From NCBI GenBank assembly GCA_022577435.1, contig JAKOON010000007.1:4856926-4920925 (forward strand): a stretch of DNA of 64,000 nt, written 5' to 3'. The notes under the pieces were generated by a model that was given only the letters and a program-made list of their open reading frames with translations, ran no database searches and was not told the DNA's origin. Source of the DNA: Embiotoca jacksoni. Lineage: Eukaryota > Chordata > Actinopteri > Embiotocidae. The translations under genes were made by a program, and so were the position numbers. Below, piece by piece: positions 1-13,200 of the stretch. Position 1 is the stretch's first letter, and every line of letters begins with the position of its first letter.

Positions 1-2279
1 TCTAGATGCAAAGTTTTCCAAGCGATGCTCTTTAAATAGTTTAAAATTTAACTGTGGGCCCCCATTCGTCCACATAAGTCTCCCTGTCATTATATTGACC
101 AGCTTGGTTTAAATGTTTGAAAACAGAATCATCTATTTACTCGCTTGACTTCATCATATGTACACAAACATACCCAAATAAACAGCATGTTTTATGCCTG
201 CAGAACTACAGCCAGACGCTGCCATTCTTCGTTTGGACCAGTTTATGACGTGTTCTGCACAGTGTGACTGTCAGCTTAATACACCAATTTCCTCACATAC
301 AGTTGATATACTTAAGTCATCTGGAACAACTTTATACGCTGCAGCAAAATTGTTTTATTACGACTGAGTCTGTCCTCAGGAGGGATATTTTGCCTCTGTG
401 CTCCTGTGATTGTAAAACCTTGAATATGCCCCAGTCTTTCCCAGCTTATTTGACCCTTGTTGTGGTCTTAAGAATATCTGTTCCATGAAAGCCTCCCCAA
501 CCAGCATCTGATATTGAGAGCCACCATCACATAGTGGATCATGCTCACCCTGTTTCACCAGTTATCTGGCATAATCATGGATGACCAGCTAAATACTGCC
601 TGCCTCTTCCCAATGAAAGTTGGCGTTAGCCACGTAGCTAATCAGGCAAGCCATTACCATAAAATGAAAATGACTCAAGTCATTTTATAGGTACATTTAA
701 AGCTTTCCTTTTTGCGTTAGACAATGATAATCTACTCTTTCCGCCTGTGAGCTCTAGTTTCTGAGCTGATTTAATCAAGTGCAGAATATAATCATGCCAG
801 TGATTATCAAGCATCTAGAATAGATCCTCAGGAGGTCTTTAGATGCTGGTTATCTTTTGGCCCACTACACCAGTATAGACCACTCTCGTTGGTGGAATGT
901 ATGTATTCAGAAACAGTTTGACTTTTATGGAAATAAAGCAGCATTGACATTGGCTATCTCTGGCCAGACAATCCCCTGGTTGTCTGTCAGGTTTTATAAA
1001 TTCCTCATGTTCCACTTTACCTTGAAGGGCTGACCACCTGCAGTCATCAATGGTGGAGAAATGGTACATATTTGTGAGTGCAGCTTTAAGAGTCTCTAGT
1101 AATAAGAGGATAATTGTCCCTTCTGTCCACATTTTCATATATAAAAAAGACTGAAACCTTTAATAATACGGTTCCCAACTCAGAGCCTTCAACTGAGGGT
1201 CTGTCAAGTATCATCATCCTCCTTATATGGTTTTATAAGGACTCAACCTAATAGCTGCCCAAATAGTGTGAAGAGAGGATCTTTTCACACATGAGTCTTC
1301 AGCATGAGCCCTTTTTGATTACAGAAGATCAAAGGAAGTCTAATTATATTTCAACTTTGACCATATTTGCTATTCACAGTTCAAATTAGATACCATTGCG
1401 ACAAATTGTCTAAATGCAGTATATAACTGAGAAAGTCCACCTTAAAGCAGCCTCCAGAAGAACCTCTCTCCCGAGTAACTGGAATCATTTTGTAATAATG
1501 ATTTCCCCAGGATATGTTTTACAGACATGTTCTTGGTACTTTGAAGGTTAAAATTTCATTTTCTTGGTGACCTATATTCATGGAGTAGTACTGTACATTC
1601 AGGGCAATAACAGCTTTCAGCAAAGCCTAAAGCTGTTGGTTATTGCAATAGGCTGACTGGCTGCAAGCTACAAACCCCCCTAAGTAATGGCTAAATGCAC
1701 AATGTAGCTGCCTTGGGCTACAATATAGCAGCACAAACACCCCAGTACTGTATGTCTTTTGCAGTTCTAGGTCCCATGTGTTTTTAACTGTCTTTTGACA
1801 CTTAGCACCTGGAATAGTCCACTCATAACTGCTCCTCTTAACAAATGCTTCTTGTTATTCCATTTTCTGGGATTGGTTAAAAAGACAAGAACAACAAAAG
1901 TGTTTTTAAAACATCCAAAGACATATATTAGTAGGAAGGAGACTGAGGTAAAACTATATCCATGTGTACCATGGTTGTGATTTATGAAAACACTGGGGCA
2001 CCATCCACTGAGAAACAGTTTGGCTGTCAGAATTGTTTCATCATTAATGCTAAAAAAAAAAAGTTATTTGTGTGTGTGTGTGTAGCCTGGAACCTGTGCC
2101 ATGAATTGAGATTAATGGGTTAGCCAGCACTGTCCTTAACTCAAGTTTCCTTGTATTACAAAGCTTGTTAACTTTAAGCGTGTTGGATCTGTTGCCTGCT
2201 GCCGAACACATTAACTTCAGTGGATCCAAATCTTCCGACATTGATAAGTAATGAAGAGCAATATTTTTTATTGCTCTTA

Positions 2280-2287
<8 letters not shown>

Positions 2288-2319
<32 letters not shown>
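2288..2319. repeat. (TA)n microsatellite
   Basis: A pure 32 bp AT alternation follows an A-run. A perfect 10 bp hairpin (AAGAGCAATA, T5 loop, TATTGCTCTT; 2254-2278) lies just upstream. Confidence 0.95.
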
Positions 2320-2321
<2 letters not shown>

Positions 2322-5300
2322 ATTACAGAGGTGTGGGTGTTTGAGGGTTCTGCACAGTATATTGGCTGTTCTTAGGACTAAGATCATATGGACATGGACC
2401 TCAGATGGCCTCATATGTCTGGAATCTGCCAGAGCCACTCTCCCTGCTTAGGGGTTAAGGTTTGCCATTTCCACATATTTTTCAGTTGTTCCTTCAACCC
2501 CTGGTACTTCTCAATCTTCACATCCTCCTTCCTGCTGCTACTGTCACCTGGGATTGCTGGGATTACTGCTTGTCAGTTTGAAACTGGAAGTCCCACCAGA
2601 TTTTAGCTTTGCTGTTGTCAACCACTTTCAGTGGTGTGGACTTCAAAGCCATACTTGGCACAGATGTTCCTGTACCCTATCCCAGCCACTTGGTTTTGTC
2701 TCATGGTGTCTGATGCCCCAGCTTGCATCTTACACACTGCTACTATGTGCGACTACTTTAAGTAAATAACCAGGATGTGACGCCTATCGTTACATTATTG
2801 CACGAGGCCAAATTGAGTAGGTACACAGGGAACATAATGTCACACTCCCTCGTGTTTTGGTCATTTGTGTTGCGAGCACCTACTACATGCTACACTGTAA
2901 AAAGGTACATTTTTCCATGGATGTCTTCCGGTATGATTGTCGGCTTACGTGAATGGCTTGTGTAGTATAATTCGGCATTTCGGCAAAAGTTAATTCTGGT
3001 GAAAGTTCCCTTGCTTCATGCTGCTGCATTTCTTTTTTTCCAGCCCCCCCATGTTGTCCCCACTCCCGCAGCCTTAACGCACTACTGCCATTCAGATCAA
3101 TGGGAGGACTGACATTTTTTCCTGCATCGCCTGATTTTTTGTGAGTGCAGCCCAACTCCGTCTGTTGGCCTTAGGAAGTTGTAGACTGCTGTGTGTCCTC
3201 TTCAATTCACATGGAGTCACCAGCTGCTTCTTTTCACTTATCAGTGAGATGTGGTAAATGGACTGCACTATTGTAGCTTAAGGGAAAACACACTTTAAAT
3301 TTGCCTCTTATTCACACACCACTAAGACACCAATAATGGCTGGTCAGTTCTTTTGAGGACATACATCCCTCCGAATTCCTACGAAGCCCTAACCAACCCA
3401 ACATTCAACCGCATCAGACATGCCTAGGCAGCCTCCAATCCAAATATCAACCAGGGCCAACCCTGCTTGACATTTGAGATTTAACAAGATCCCGTATTTT
3501 CAGGGTGGTATGGCCATAATGTTCCCACCCCTCTCTGTAAATTCACCCACATGAATTAGTAGATGTCACAAGAGCAGCATCAATACCATGGTCCCTCACT
3601 GGGTTACCGCGTACAGTCCTGCCCGTTGCACTTAGTAGAGCAACTTGCTAGTCTAGTGGCATGACATTTTGCTTTGATTTTCTCATTTGTTTCCCTTGCT
3701 TTATTTATATTTGTGTGTGTGCGCGCATGCATGCTTTACATTATAACCTTCATTGCTGGCGTGCTGTTTTTCATTTATTGATTAATGCTAGAGTCTGATT
3801 GTCTGATACTCCTGCAAAAGCCAATGGATTTTCTTCCGTTCAACTATATTGCTATGTGTCCTGGTCATGCCACATATATCACAGTCCTCGATCGCTCGCT
3901 CCCAATGCTATATTCAGCTACTCTGTATGGGGGAGGGGAGGGTAAAAACAAGAAAATCAGCCAGTTAATTCATCTCCTAGCTCGAAAGTCTCATTACCCT
4001 GCTGATGAGTTTAAGGATTGCCTGAGGTGGAAAGGGGTTGTGTTTATGGCTTGACAATCGTGCGTACCGAGTCCCATCTCATGTGGATAGAAAACAAAAG
4101 ACATGTCAACGTTCAAGCCAAATGAATACTGAACACATCCCTGCTTAAATACTTCATGATTGTACACTTAATTCAAACATGTGTTCCTAAAGGGATGCTA
4201 TGTCCTCTTTATATGGTGGCTGCTAAATGAAGACAGATGTGGTCGGTGGAGGAATTGATCTGACCTTTCTCACCACGTAAGGGATATGAATCTCTCCACA
4301 TCTACTTTATTAGCGTGATATAGGGACACAGGGAATCCTAATTTAGGCAGTTACATGTGGGTCATCGCGCAACCACAAGTAGAAGTAGAACAAGTATATA
4401 TAACTAAACTATCTAGGCATCTATTTTAACAAGCAGTTAAGACATATACTGCACATGTTTTGACATTACTAAAAGCTGTTTTGAGAGTATAAATATATTA
4501 AAGATGAGTTAAGGAGCTAATGTGAAAATTGTGCACTTCAATATATTCACATCTTGGCATATTTTTCCATGGGTTAAGCGCCAAGCAGACAGCAAAGCGT
4601 TGCTGAGTTTGATTCACAAGATCACACGTTGACTAGTGTTCATTGGAGGCTGCTTGGTCATGTCTAGTAACTGTAAACAATAGGTCATAAGAAACTACTC
4701 AAAATGTGGCCTTTGACACAGAAAACATCACATTTCCAAACAGAGTCTCAATGCAAGTGTTGCTGTGACAAAACGGCTGTCAAAGCGCTGACATGCTGAC
4801 TCATGAACTATGTGAAAAGTGGCACAAACCCTCAATGAAAAATAAGTATTAAATATCATTATTTTGGTATAAATTGGTAGTATTTGTAAGAACAAATATT
4901 TAGTATAAATTATTTCAATTACAAGACAAATGTGCACTTATAGTTGGGTCAGTGTGTTTGTGATCTAAAACCCTCATGTATTAGTTGCAAAGGTTAGGTT
5001 AAACACCATCCCTCAAACTCTGCTGCATTTAGATTGAAGACTGTACTTCTAACTGAATAATTCAAAATGTGTTCCTGCTGCCACTGCCAAATACCTTGTA
5101 CCTAGCTCCACATCTTGTAGTCAGTTAGCCACTTTAATACATTCAGTTACTTTCCACTGCTCTGCTTCTGTTGTTAAGGAAACACCATAACCAGTCATCT
5201 GCACTGACAGATAAAACCAGTATGCTGAGGGAATGTGACCTACCATCTGACAGATGCCTTTTCAGTATGACTGCTCAGCTTAAAGCCAATCAAGAAGACC

Positions 5301-5680
5301 CTGGCTGTCTTTTCTCCTCCAGTGAATACATAATTTCCATCTAAATCTCATCAATAATCAGGGATGGCAATGGCAGCAATTGGCATGATTACCAGACTTC
5401 TCGGTGCAATAATATTCTTAGAGAATGTAAACGATTGATGTCTCCGTGGATCTGTGGTGTAAATCAAAAACAGAGTGATTAAGGGAAAACACTTCTTGAA
5501 CCACTGGTATCCTGCGTTGTCGGGTCCACTGGGGGCCATGACAAGAAAATTATTTTCAGCAAACTGGCCTGACATTTTTAATTTTCCTTTAAATCTAAGC
5601 TAGAACCAAAAGTTATGAAAAAAACAGGAAAACTAACAAAGCTTTAATTTACTTTATGTTGATGTTTAAAATATGAAGAC

Positions 5681-5729
5681 ATTTCCCCTCGGGGATTAAT
5701 AAAGTGTATAAAATTAAAAAAAAAAAAAA

Positions 5730-5763
<34 letters not shown>
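5681..5763 (+). repeat. Possible non-LTR retroelement 3' tail with poly-A and (TA)n
   Basis: ATTTCCCCTCGGGGATTAAT followed by AAAGT, an A-run and (TA)n resembles the 3' ends of fish LINE/SINE copies, which commonly carry CCCCTCGGGGAT(C/T)AATAAAGT before a short tandem tail. No upstream body with reverse transcriptase similarity was recognised, so only a short 5'-truncated copy could be present. Confidence 0.4.
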
Positions 5764-5766
<3 letters not shown>

Positions 5767-8539
5767 CAATATGGTAATGTAGCTTTTATAGCATTAATTA
5801 TCAGTTATGGAAGACATTAATTTGACTTTTCTTCACTTATTCACGTGACATTTGTCCTAGCGTAGCGACTTAGTTTTGTTCTGAAGCTTGTCTCTGTCTG
5901 ATTGTTTAAAAAAAATGTTTACTAGCACCTCTTCAGCTCAGAAATGAACGCTTTATATTTGCTTGTTTAAACAGTACAAAAAAGACATCTGTATGTGTAG
6001 AAATTGTTTAGCACATAACGACCCCTAAGAAATACAACTTTTTAATTTTTTTTATTTTAATTGATTAAATAAACAAGTCATCACATGTTAATTTGTAAGT
6101 TTTAGAGCGACTGACAGAAAAATAGTTTTCAACTCTGCAAAGAACCAGTTTTCTGATAATGAATGGGCAAATGTATGCATAATATTGATTTTCTCATCTA
6201 AATCTTTGTGAATTTATAATGTATTTATACTTATACTTTTTATAATTTGAATTGAATTTATAAACACATTTCCCAAATTGTTCTCTTCCTGCAGTTGTCG
6301 TATTTGTTAAACATGAGACTATCTGCAGACCAAAAGCAAAACAAAATCCCTTCCAAAAAAGGCAAAAAGGAAGCAAGATGTTTTCTGTGACAAATTCTGA
6401 GTAATAATCTATGTTATGTTTTTTCTGGGCAAAGGCAACAGTATTAAGTAGTTGAGGCTGTCAATTTTATTTGAATCATGTGGTGATTGAAGGAACAGAT
6501 ATCTCTACATTGCTTCATCGACAAAAAGAACAAACACAGAACTTGAGTCATCACCCACCCTCACACTCTTCCCATGAGTCATACACCACAGCACATGTGC
6601 AGACGGTTAAGCATTAGGAAATCTAATTTCTGAAATATGCTCAGTGGTCAAAGTGATAACAGACACATATTTGAACAAAGGAAATACACATCATTTTTGG
6701 TAATTGAAAAATATGTCTGTGCAGGGTCAATGACATTAGTTTAAGGTAGAACGAATCCTCATAAGGACCTTTTAAAAAAATATATATATAAATCATCTAG
6801 TGCATAAATACTGAATTTGAATGTTAGCCTTGTAGATTAATATTTTATTATTTATTGTCATTAATGGGACTCTATTTTACTAAAATTCTAAGTCACTAGT
6901 TTCAGTCAGTGAATACATATTTTTCAGACGCCCACACTGTATTCACAGTCATAAGCATTGCCACATCTTATATTCCTCATCACAAGAACAATATTGCTCA
7001 ACAAAACATAACTGTTGATTTAGCTGAAACAGGCCATTTTTTTATCTATCAAGTAACTTTCTTTAGGAACTATAAAGAAAAGAGTCAAACTTGGCTGCTT
7101 TCTCAAAAAAAAAATATATATATATATATATATCAATTAACTATAGTAAGGTTTGTGTAAATATGCCTATATAAAGAGTTTCCTGTCTGGCAACAATATA
7201 TCTCACAGAGGGAGCTCTTGCGCTACAAATGGGAACATATGAGAGAGCCAGACAACAGAAGGGGAAAGAGAGAGTAAAGACGAGAACTAAGAGTGACTAA
7301 GATACAGGATGAGGGAGAGACGGGGGAAACAAAGCAAGATGTTTTGGAGGTGAATGTGTAACAGAGCAAAACTGAAAACGATGAAGACTTTTGGAGACAA
7401 TTAAGCAACCCACTCAACTTAATTTACTCCCAGGCAACTGACCTTGATACCGCTGTAATGAAAACCCACCATTAGTGCCCAATGGAGTTTGCTTAAAAAG
7501 TGTCCTTTTTTCAGAAAGCATGTGCTTAAGAATACCAAATAATTATGACAAAACTAAAAGTTAAAGTAGTAGTAAATCGGAATGTATTATATACCAAGTT
7601 GTGCGTCTAATGTAAGACATAAATATTTGCTTCATGGTGAGTTGAGTCTAAAATACAGGCTTGAAACGACCATCAGAGTTCAAGTAACTCCCACCTCTTC
7701 CTCTGTGGCGAAGTATAACTAAATGGAATCAGGGTTACTACAAATCACTGTGTCATTACTATTGCTAGAGGTCTTTTGCACTGCTTGTGGTCGAACCATA
7801 CCATTTTTGTGTTAATAAGTTGTACTTTTCTGGCCTCCATGGTCAATGCCATGTCAGGATGGATTAAGGGTGAATATTTCTTGGTGAAAAATGCTATCAA
7901 AAGAGTTCACTCAACCCACAGAAACTTTTCACTCAACTCTCTGTTTAGCTTTTTTCAGCAGGTTGTTTTGATTTTCATTTCCCAAATTTTCATCAAACTT
8001 GTTTTTGAACAGCGGCAGACACCTCCAGACTACTCTCAAATGAAAATTTATAAATATCACCTTTAGATAATATGCTCTTTAGACTAGCGCAAGGTGATAT
8101 TGTTCCAAATCTCAAATTATAATCTGATGAATGTAGAAATGTTTATATTGATCCTATGAAGCACACCTAACACTGCACTTAACAAAAAACATATTTGTGC
8201 ATGATATATTATGTATATAGAATGTATAAGAAAACAGCATATGTTTTTATTTTTGTTTCTTTTCATATGAAGCATGTTCTTCACTACTTATTTAGGACTA
8301 CACTCTAAGAACATCGTTAACCCTCTCGTATTCAGCTATGATTACAGAATTGAGACAGTGTTTGACATATAAATACAGTTGCTGATGGCAAAGATGTTTG
8401 CATTCAAATTGTTCAGAGCAAGCATACTTAACAGGTATGTTCTGAAGCAGAAAGCAAAAGCATGTTAGATTACATTGGTCATGTTGCACAATGTTTCTGT
8501 GAGGCAGAATTGCTCTGTGTGATTGCTTAGATACATATA

Positions 8540-8541
<2 letters not shown>

Positions 8542-8611
<70 letters not shown>
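8542..8611. repeat. (TG)n microsatellite
   Basis: A pure TG run of about 70 bp. Open frames across it are translations of the repeat (His-Thr on the minus strand). Confidence 0.97.
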
Positions 8612-8612
<1 letters not shown>

Positions 8613-8733
8613 ACATGCACGCACACCCTAAGGTTTACACCCTGGTAATGGCTGCTTGCAGCTGCTGCATATTAATTGATGTTCTTATACTTAATCTTTA
8701 AATATTTAAAAGCAGCGTTTTTGTGTTTGCTTC

Positions 8734-8738
<5 letters not shown>

Positions 8739-8821
<83 letters not shown>
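8739..8821. repeat. (AT)n microsatellite
   Basis: A pure AT alternation of about 83 bp, self-complementary and able to extrude as a cruciform. It lies 130 bp from the preceding TG run. Confidence 0.97.
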
Positions 8822-8822
<1 letters not shown>

Positions 8823-10218
8823 TTGTTTTGCAGTGGTAGATTTAAAGGCAGTTTGTCCTAGAGAGTCACCACGTAAAAATGTGATTGATCCATTTCCCTG
8901 CCCTGCATTTTGCAGGTCTCAGGCCAGTCAATAAGTGAAGTGAGGTTTTGGGTTTCTTGGATCTAGAAATGTCAAGTAAAGTGTGTCCCTCAGAGGTGTC
9001 GGGTGAAATAGCCTCGGCTATGTAATAAGGTGCAACTTTGAAGTTGTGAATGAGGTTAGAGACACGAGTCAACCTCTACAGGCTATTATGACCGCCACAC
9101 CCCCAAAACGCTGGGCATCTTTACTGTCTTCTACACTCACACAAGTCATGTCTTTCCCCAGCCTCCACAATCTCTGTGTCTCTAAATGCAGTCTGGTTTC
9201 AAGTACCTGATGGGATGTATTTTCATATAGGTGCAAAGCTGGTGCAATCGCAGATTGAAGTGCATTTGCTTTTTGGTATCGCACAAGGGGCTTTTTTTCA
9301 CACTTGCCCTGAGTTGTGGTTCAACATATCACTGGCTGCGCCGAGATGGGTGAACGGTGTAACAAGGGGTGTGTCGGTAAAGATGCACTGGTGCATTGCA
9401 ATTTTGGTGAGTCTTGAGATGACATTGCACTTGTGTGCAGCGCAGACGACAGAAGGCTGTTTTCGTGGCTTCCGTGGGTAAGAGTGTACGTGAACAGACC
9501 TGTCTAAAAAGTGTTTGGTGGATGTCCTATGCACTCACTTCCACTTACATAAACAATTAAAAGAAGATTTTTTTTTTTTAATTTTTAATTTTTTTTTAAT
9601 GCAACCTTCCGACCTTCAGTCAATCTAACAACGAATTCAGCTGACTTTTGTCTATTGAATTAAATGTGAATCAGGCAGTTGCGTACTACACGATGCAGAG
9701 GCCAGTCTCAGCTATAAAATATATGTCAATTCAGATAAATGCTTTGCAATAAGTTAAGCATAAAGGGGAAACAATTCCTAAGCCTTTCCACCTACTCATC
9801 TGGTTTAGTAATCTAGCCCGCCATGCAAGGCCACAGAGTGTGAAACTGTTCCATTTACACATGAAAAGATGGCAGCTTAGACCATTTCATTAATGATTGG
9901 AAAGTAAATTAGCCACACTCAAAACTCCTGATGCAATTATTTTATCAACATCACAACATCAGTGACCTTTTGATTATGTTGCTTTTCATCAGTAAGGTTG
10001 ATACATGAATTGGTGGAAGTATGAATTGAGTATGCGTAATTATTTTACACCTACATGCGCTCCCACTTGGAACTTAGACCTGGATTCACAAACATTTAGC
10101 AATTATTTTTTTATTGTCATTATTTTGAAATTATGTCTGTTTTGACTTTTCCAGTTGAAGTTGGGAGATTGTGTATGCATTTTGATCAGACATTTAGGCA
10201 CTTGGCAATCATTATTAT

Positions 10219-10262
10219 TTTTTTTTATTTTTTTTTTATTTTTTTTTATTTTTTTTTTTTTT
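10219..10262. repeat. T-rich array with interspersed A
   Basis: Runs of eight or more T separated by single A residues form a short, imperfect (AT8)n-like array. Confidence 0.8.
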
Positions 10263-13200
10263 AATGAAATAGTTCTTGCAGCATGTGTGGCTTTTACTAC
10301 TTTGCATCCGTTGATTTAGCTTGATGAGTACAGAGCTGAGATTTTACTCAAAAATATCCTCCAGTTTAGCCATTTAGTTCACACAACAGCTCACTCATTT
10401 GAAAAAAATCCAGCCATTGGTACAAACACGCAAGAGACAACACACACCTGGCTCCTCAGTCTATGGCTACTCATCTCACACTAGTTTCCTCGGTCTACCG
10501 TTTCTAAAAAAAAATGATGCACCACAACCATCCAGTTGTATACTCCTACCTCATAATTTTCTGTTGTTTGCTTGACACTAGAAATATATCATAACAATAT
10601 CACAGAAAAATATAGTATGTCTTGGCAAACAGAAATGACCATCTTCAGGTAAGTGCATGACAACCATTCAGGTGGTTGGTTGTCGGGAAGGAGGAGGTAA
10701 ACTATTGTGCCCCTGTGAATTGAGGTGTTTTTTTTTTTCTTTTTTTTTCTTGCCTGCAGTAGGCAGAGACTCACATATAGCACGAGCCCATCACCCTGAC
10801 TGATTTCCTCAGCACTTCCCGGGGAATTGTCATCACCCCAGGTCAATGTCTAAACTTTCCCATGCATCAAAATATATTGTAATTGACTCCATTTGTAATT
10901 CCTCCAGAGATCTGGCACCGGGCTACAGCTTTGATGGCTGCCAAAAGCAATAAAGTCTCACAGACCTGACCCCCATTGTAAACAAGCCCACTTTCTAGAG
11001 TGTGAGGTACAGTAAAGTCTGCATGGGTTTTCTTTTTGGTTGTCTGGCCATATTTTTGCTCTTTGGCTCCAGCTCATACTTTCATTGAGATGCTGTAATT
11101 TAAAAATTATGTAGTTCTCATGACATTTTTTATTCTTCTCAGGTTAATGCTTTAGTGCTCCCCTCTTTTCCATTATAGATCCTGTCGTTTTAGATTATTG
11201 GATGACCTGATGTTGCAAAAAAGAGGCTTTTTTTCTAACATATTTTTATAGATACATTATGAATATGCTTCAATGCAGTGTACTGCAACTGTAATAATTA
11301 ATATTCTAGTAATAAATATAGTAAAATTTGTATGTGCTATAAGTAAAACATGTATATTGATGTTTAAAATCATATGACAGTTGTATCTCAAATTGTCTAT
11401 CAGTGTGGTGTTTAGTTGTACACATTATATTAATATTTTTCACTTGAAGTTTTCGCATATCACAAAATATTCTCTCCGTAATATTAATTGTATTGATGTA
11501 TAGATAAGACTGTGGTTTGTGATCGTTGCTGCAGTAGGGATTTGCAGATTAACCATTACACATTTTAACCTTATGGTTGTCCTTCAGGGGGTCATCAGTT
11601 CTAACCAGACAAACAAACAAATCCTTCATTATGGTAACAGTTATGTCACATGAAGGGTTTAAGGAAAATGCAAATTAAAACAGGAAATAGAGCAAAAGCA
11701 AAAAGGATTTACCCTTTTATGTGCATGCAATTACTGCAATATTGATGGGAAATTACAACTGTGATTGTTTGTGCATAGTGTGGGTTTTTGTCCTCTAAGT
11801 AAAATGAATTGCATTGTCTACCAATGAGGTTCTGTTTTCTAGTATGATGTACTAGATTTATTTTATCTACAAGTGTGTAATTATGGTGGATTCAACATTA
11901 ACTTGGGCTTTTAAATATTTACAAATTGATAAATAAGTTAAACTAGTAACAGAAACAAACCTTTTTTCTTAACAGAGCACAAAAAAAGGAAATCAAGGGT
12001 AGAATTTGCTTGTGGCCTGATAACTAGAAACTGTGCCATAATGTTTACAGTTAATACTGTGCCACGAGGTTTCCTCATAAACAACTCCTTTGTCCGTTAA
12101 ATGTCCTCGTTTGCCTCTTCCTCCCGCCCGCTGTTTTTTTTTTTTTTTTTTTGTTAACATCACCTGATCCAAGGTAATCACAATATGACTGCTTTGTCAC
12201 AGCAACAATATCACTTTCACTGTTGCGACTTGAGCTGCTTTGATTCCTCCTGAAAGGGGAACACATAGAGTTGTGTTTATCCTCTTGTCTCTTTCCTCTG
12301 CTGTACTGTAGTCTGCCTCCAACGTCATCTCTTCACTTTCAGGTGTCACCGACAGCTAAAAAAAAAAAAAAGATAGAGCGTGACTTTTTTAAGGAAAACA
12401 ATATTGTTTTAAAATGTGTGGGGTATTTAATATTACTTTAATTTGTACCAAAAAAATGCTAATGAAGACATAAGATCCATCATTGTCTTGGTATTATTGT
12501 GGTAATCAATAACCAATTTTACCCTGATGTGATGAACATGCCCTTCAGCTGACATTATGCGTATCTGGTCAGGTGTAGAGTTCCCTGAAGGTCGTCCTCA
12601 CTTTACATCTTGTGCTGTACATGCAAAGAGGTTGGGAAAGGAGGCATGAGGTGGAAATAATGAGGGGAGCAATACTTCTCATAGGGTTCTTCAAGGTTTT
12701 AACATCCAGGATCTCAAGAGCTTGGACGACCTTTTACACTGTAAGTGCTGACCTTATTATGGTCACACCCCTCTCAGCCAAACATATTTAATTTATCTGT
12801 AAATAAATAATATATATTGGAAAAAAACAATCAATGGATGTATTCAACTGATGCTGATACAAATGATCTGCCTATAAGGTTTTCTTGTTCCTTTATTGGG
12901 TCAGTGACAACACTTAAGATATAAAAGATTGTTGACAATAAATCATGTAGTCTCTGTCCCAGTAAAGCAAACTGAAATAAATGTAGGTATTTCATCCATT
13001 TCCCAGTGATGAATCTTTGTCCCAATGACAGAAGCAGTTGACCTTGTCCTGAGTTACCCACATTCCTGAAACATTAATGCCCCGTTTTAAAGCTTATGTG
13101 GGTGTCAAACTGTTAAATGGTACACTAAACAATGTTCAGTATCTGAACGTCCTACTAATTATGTTTTACAAACTGTACACATTTTAATAAAATGACATCA

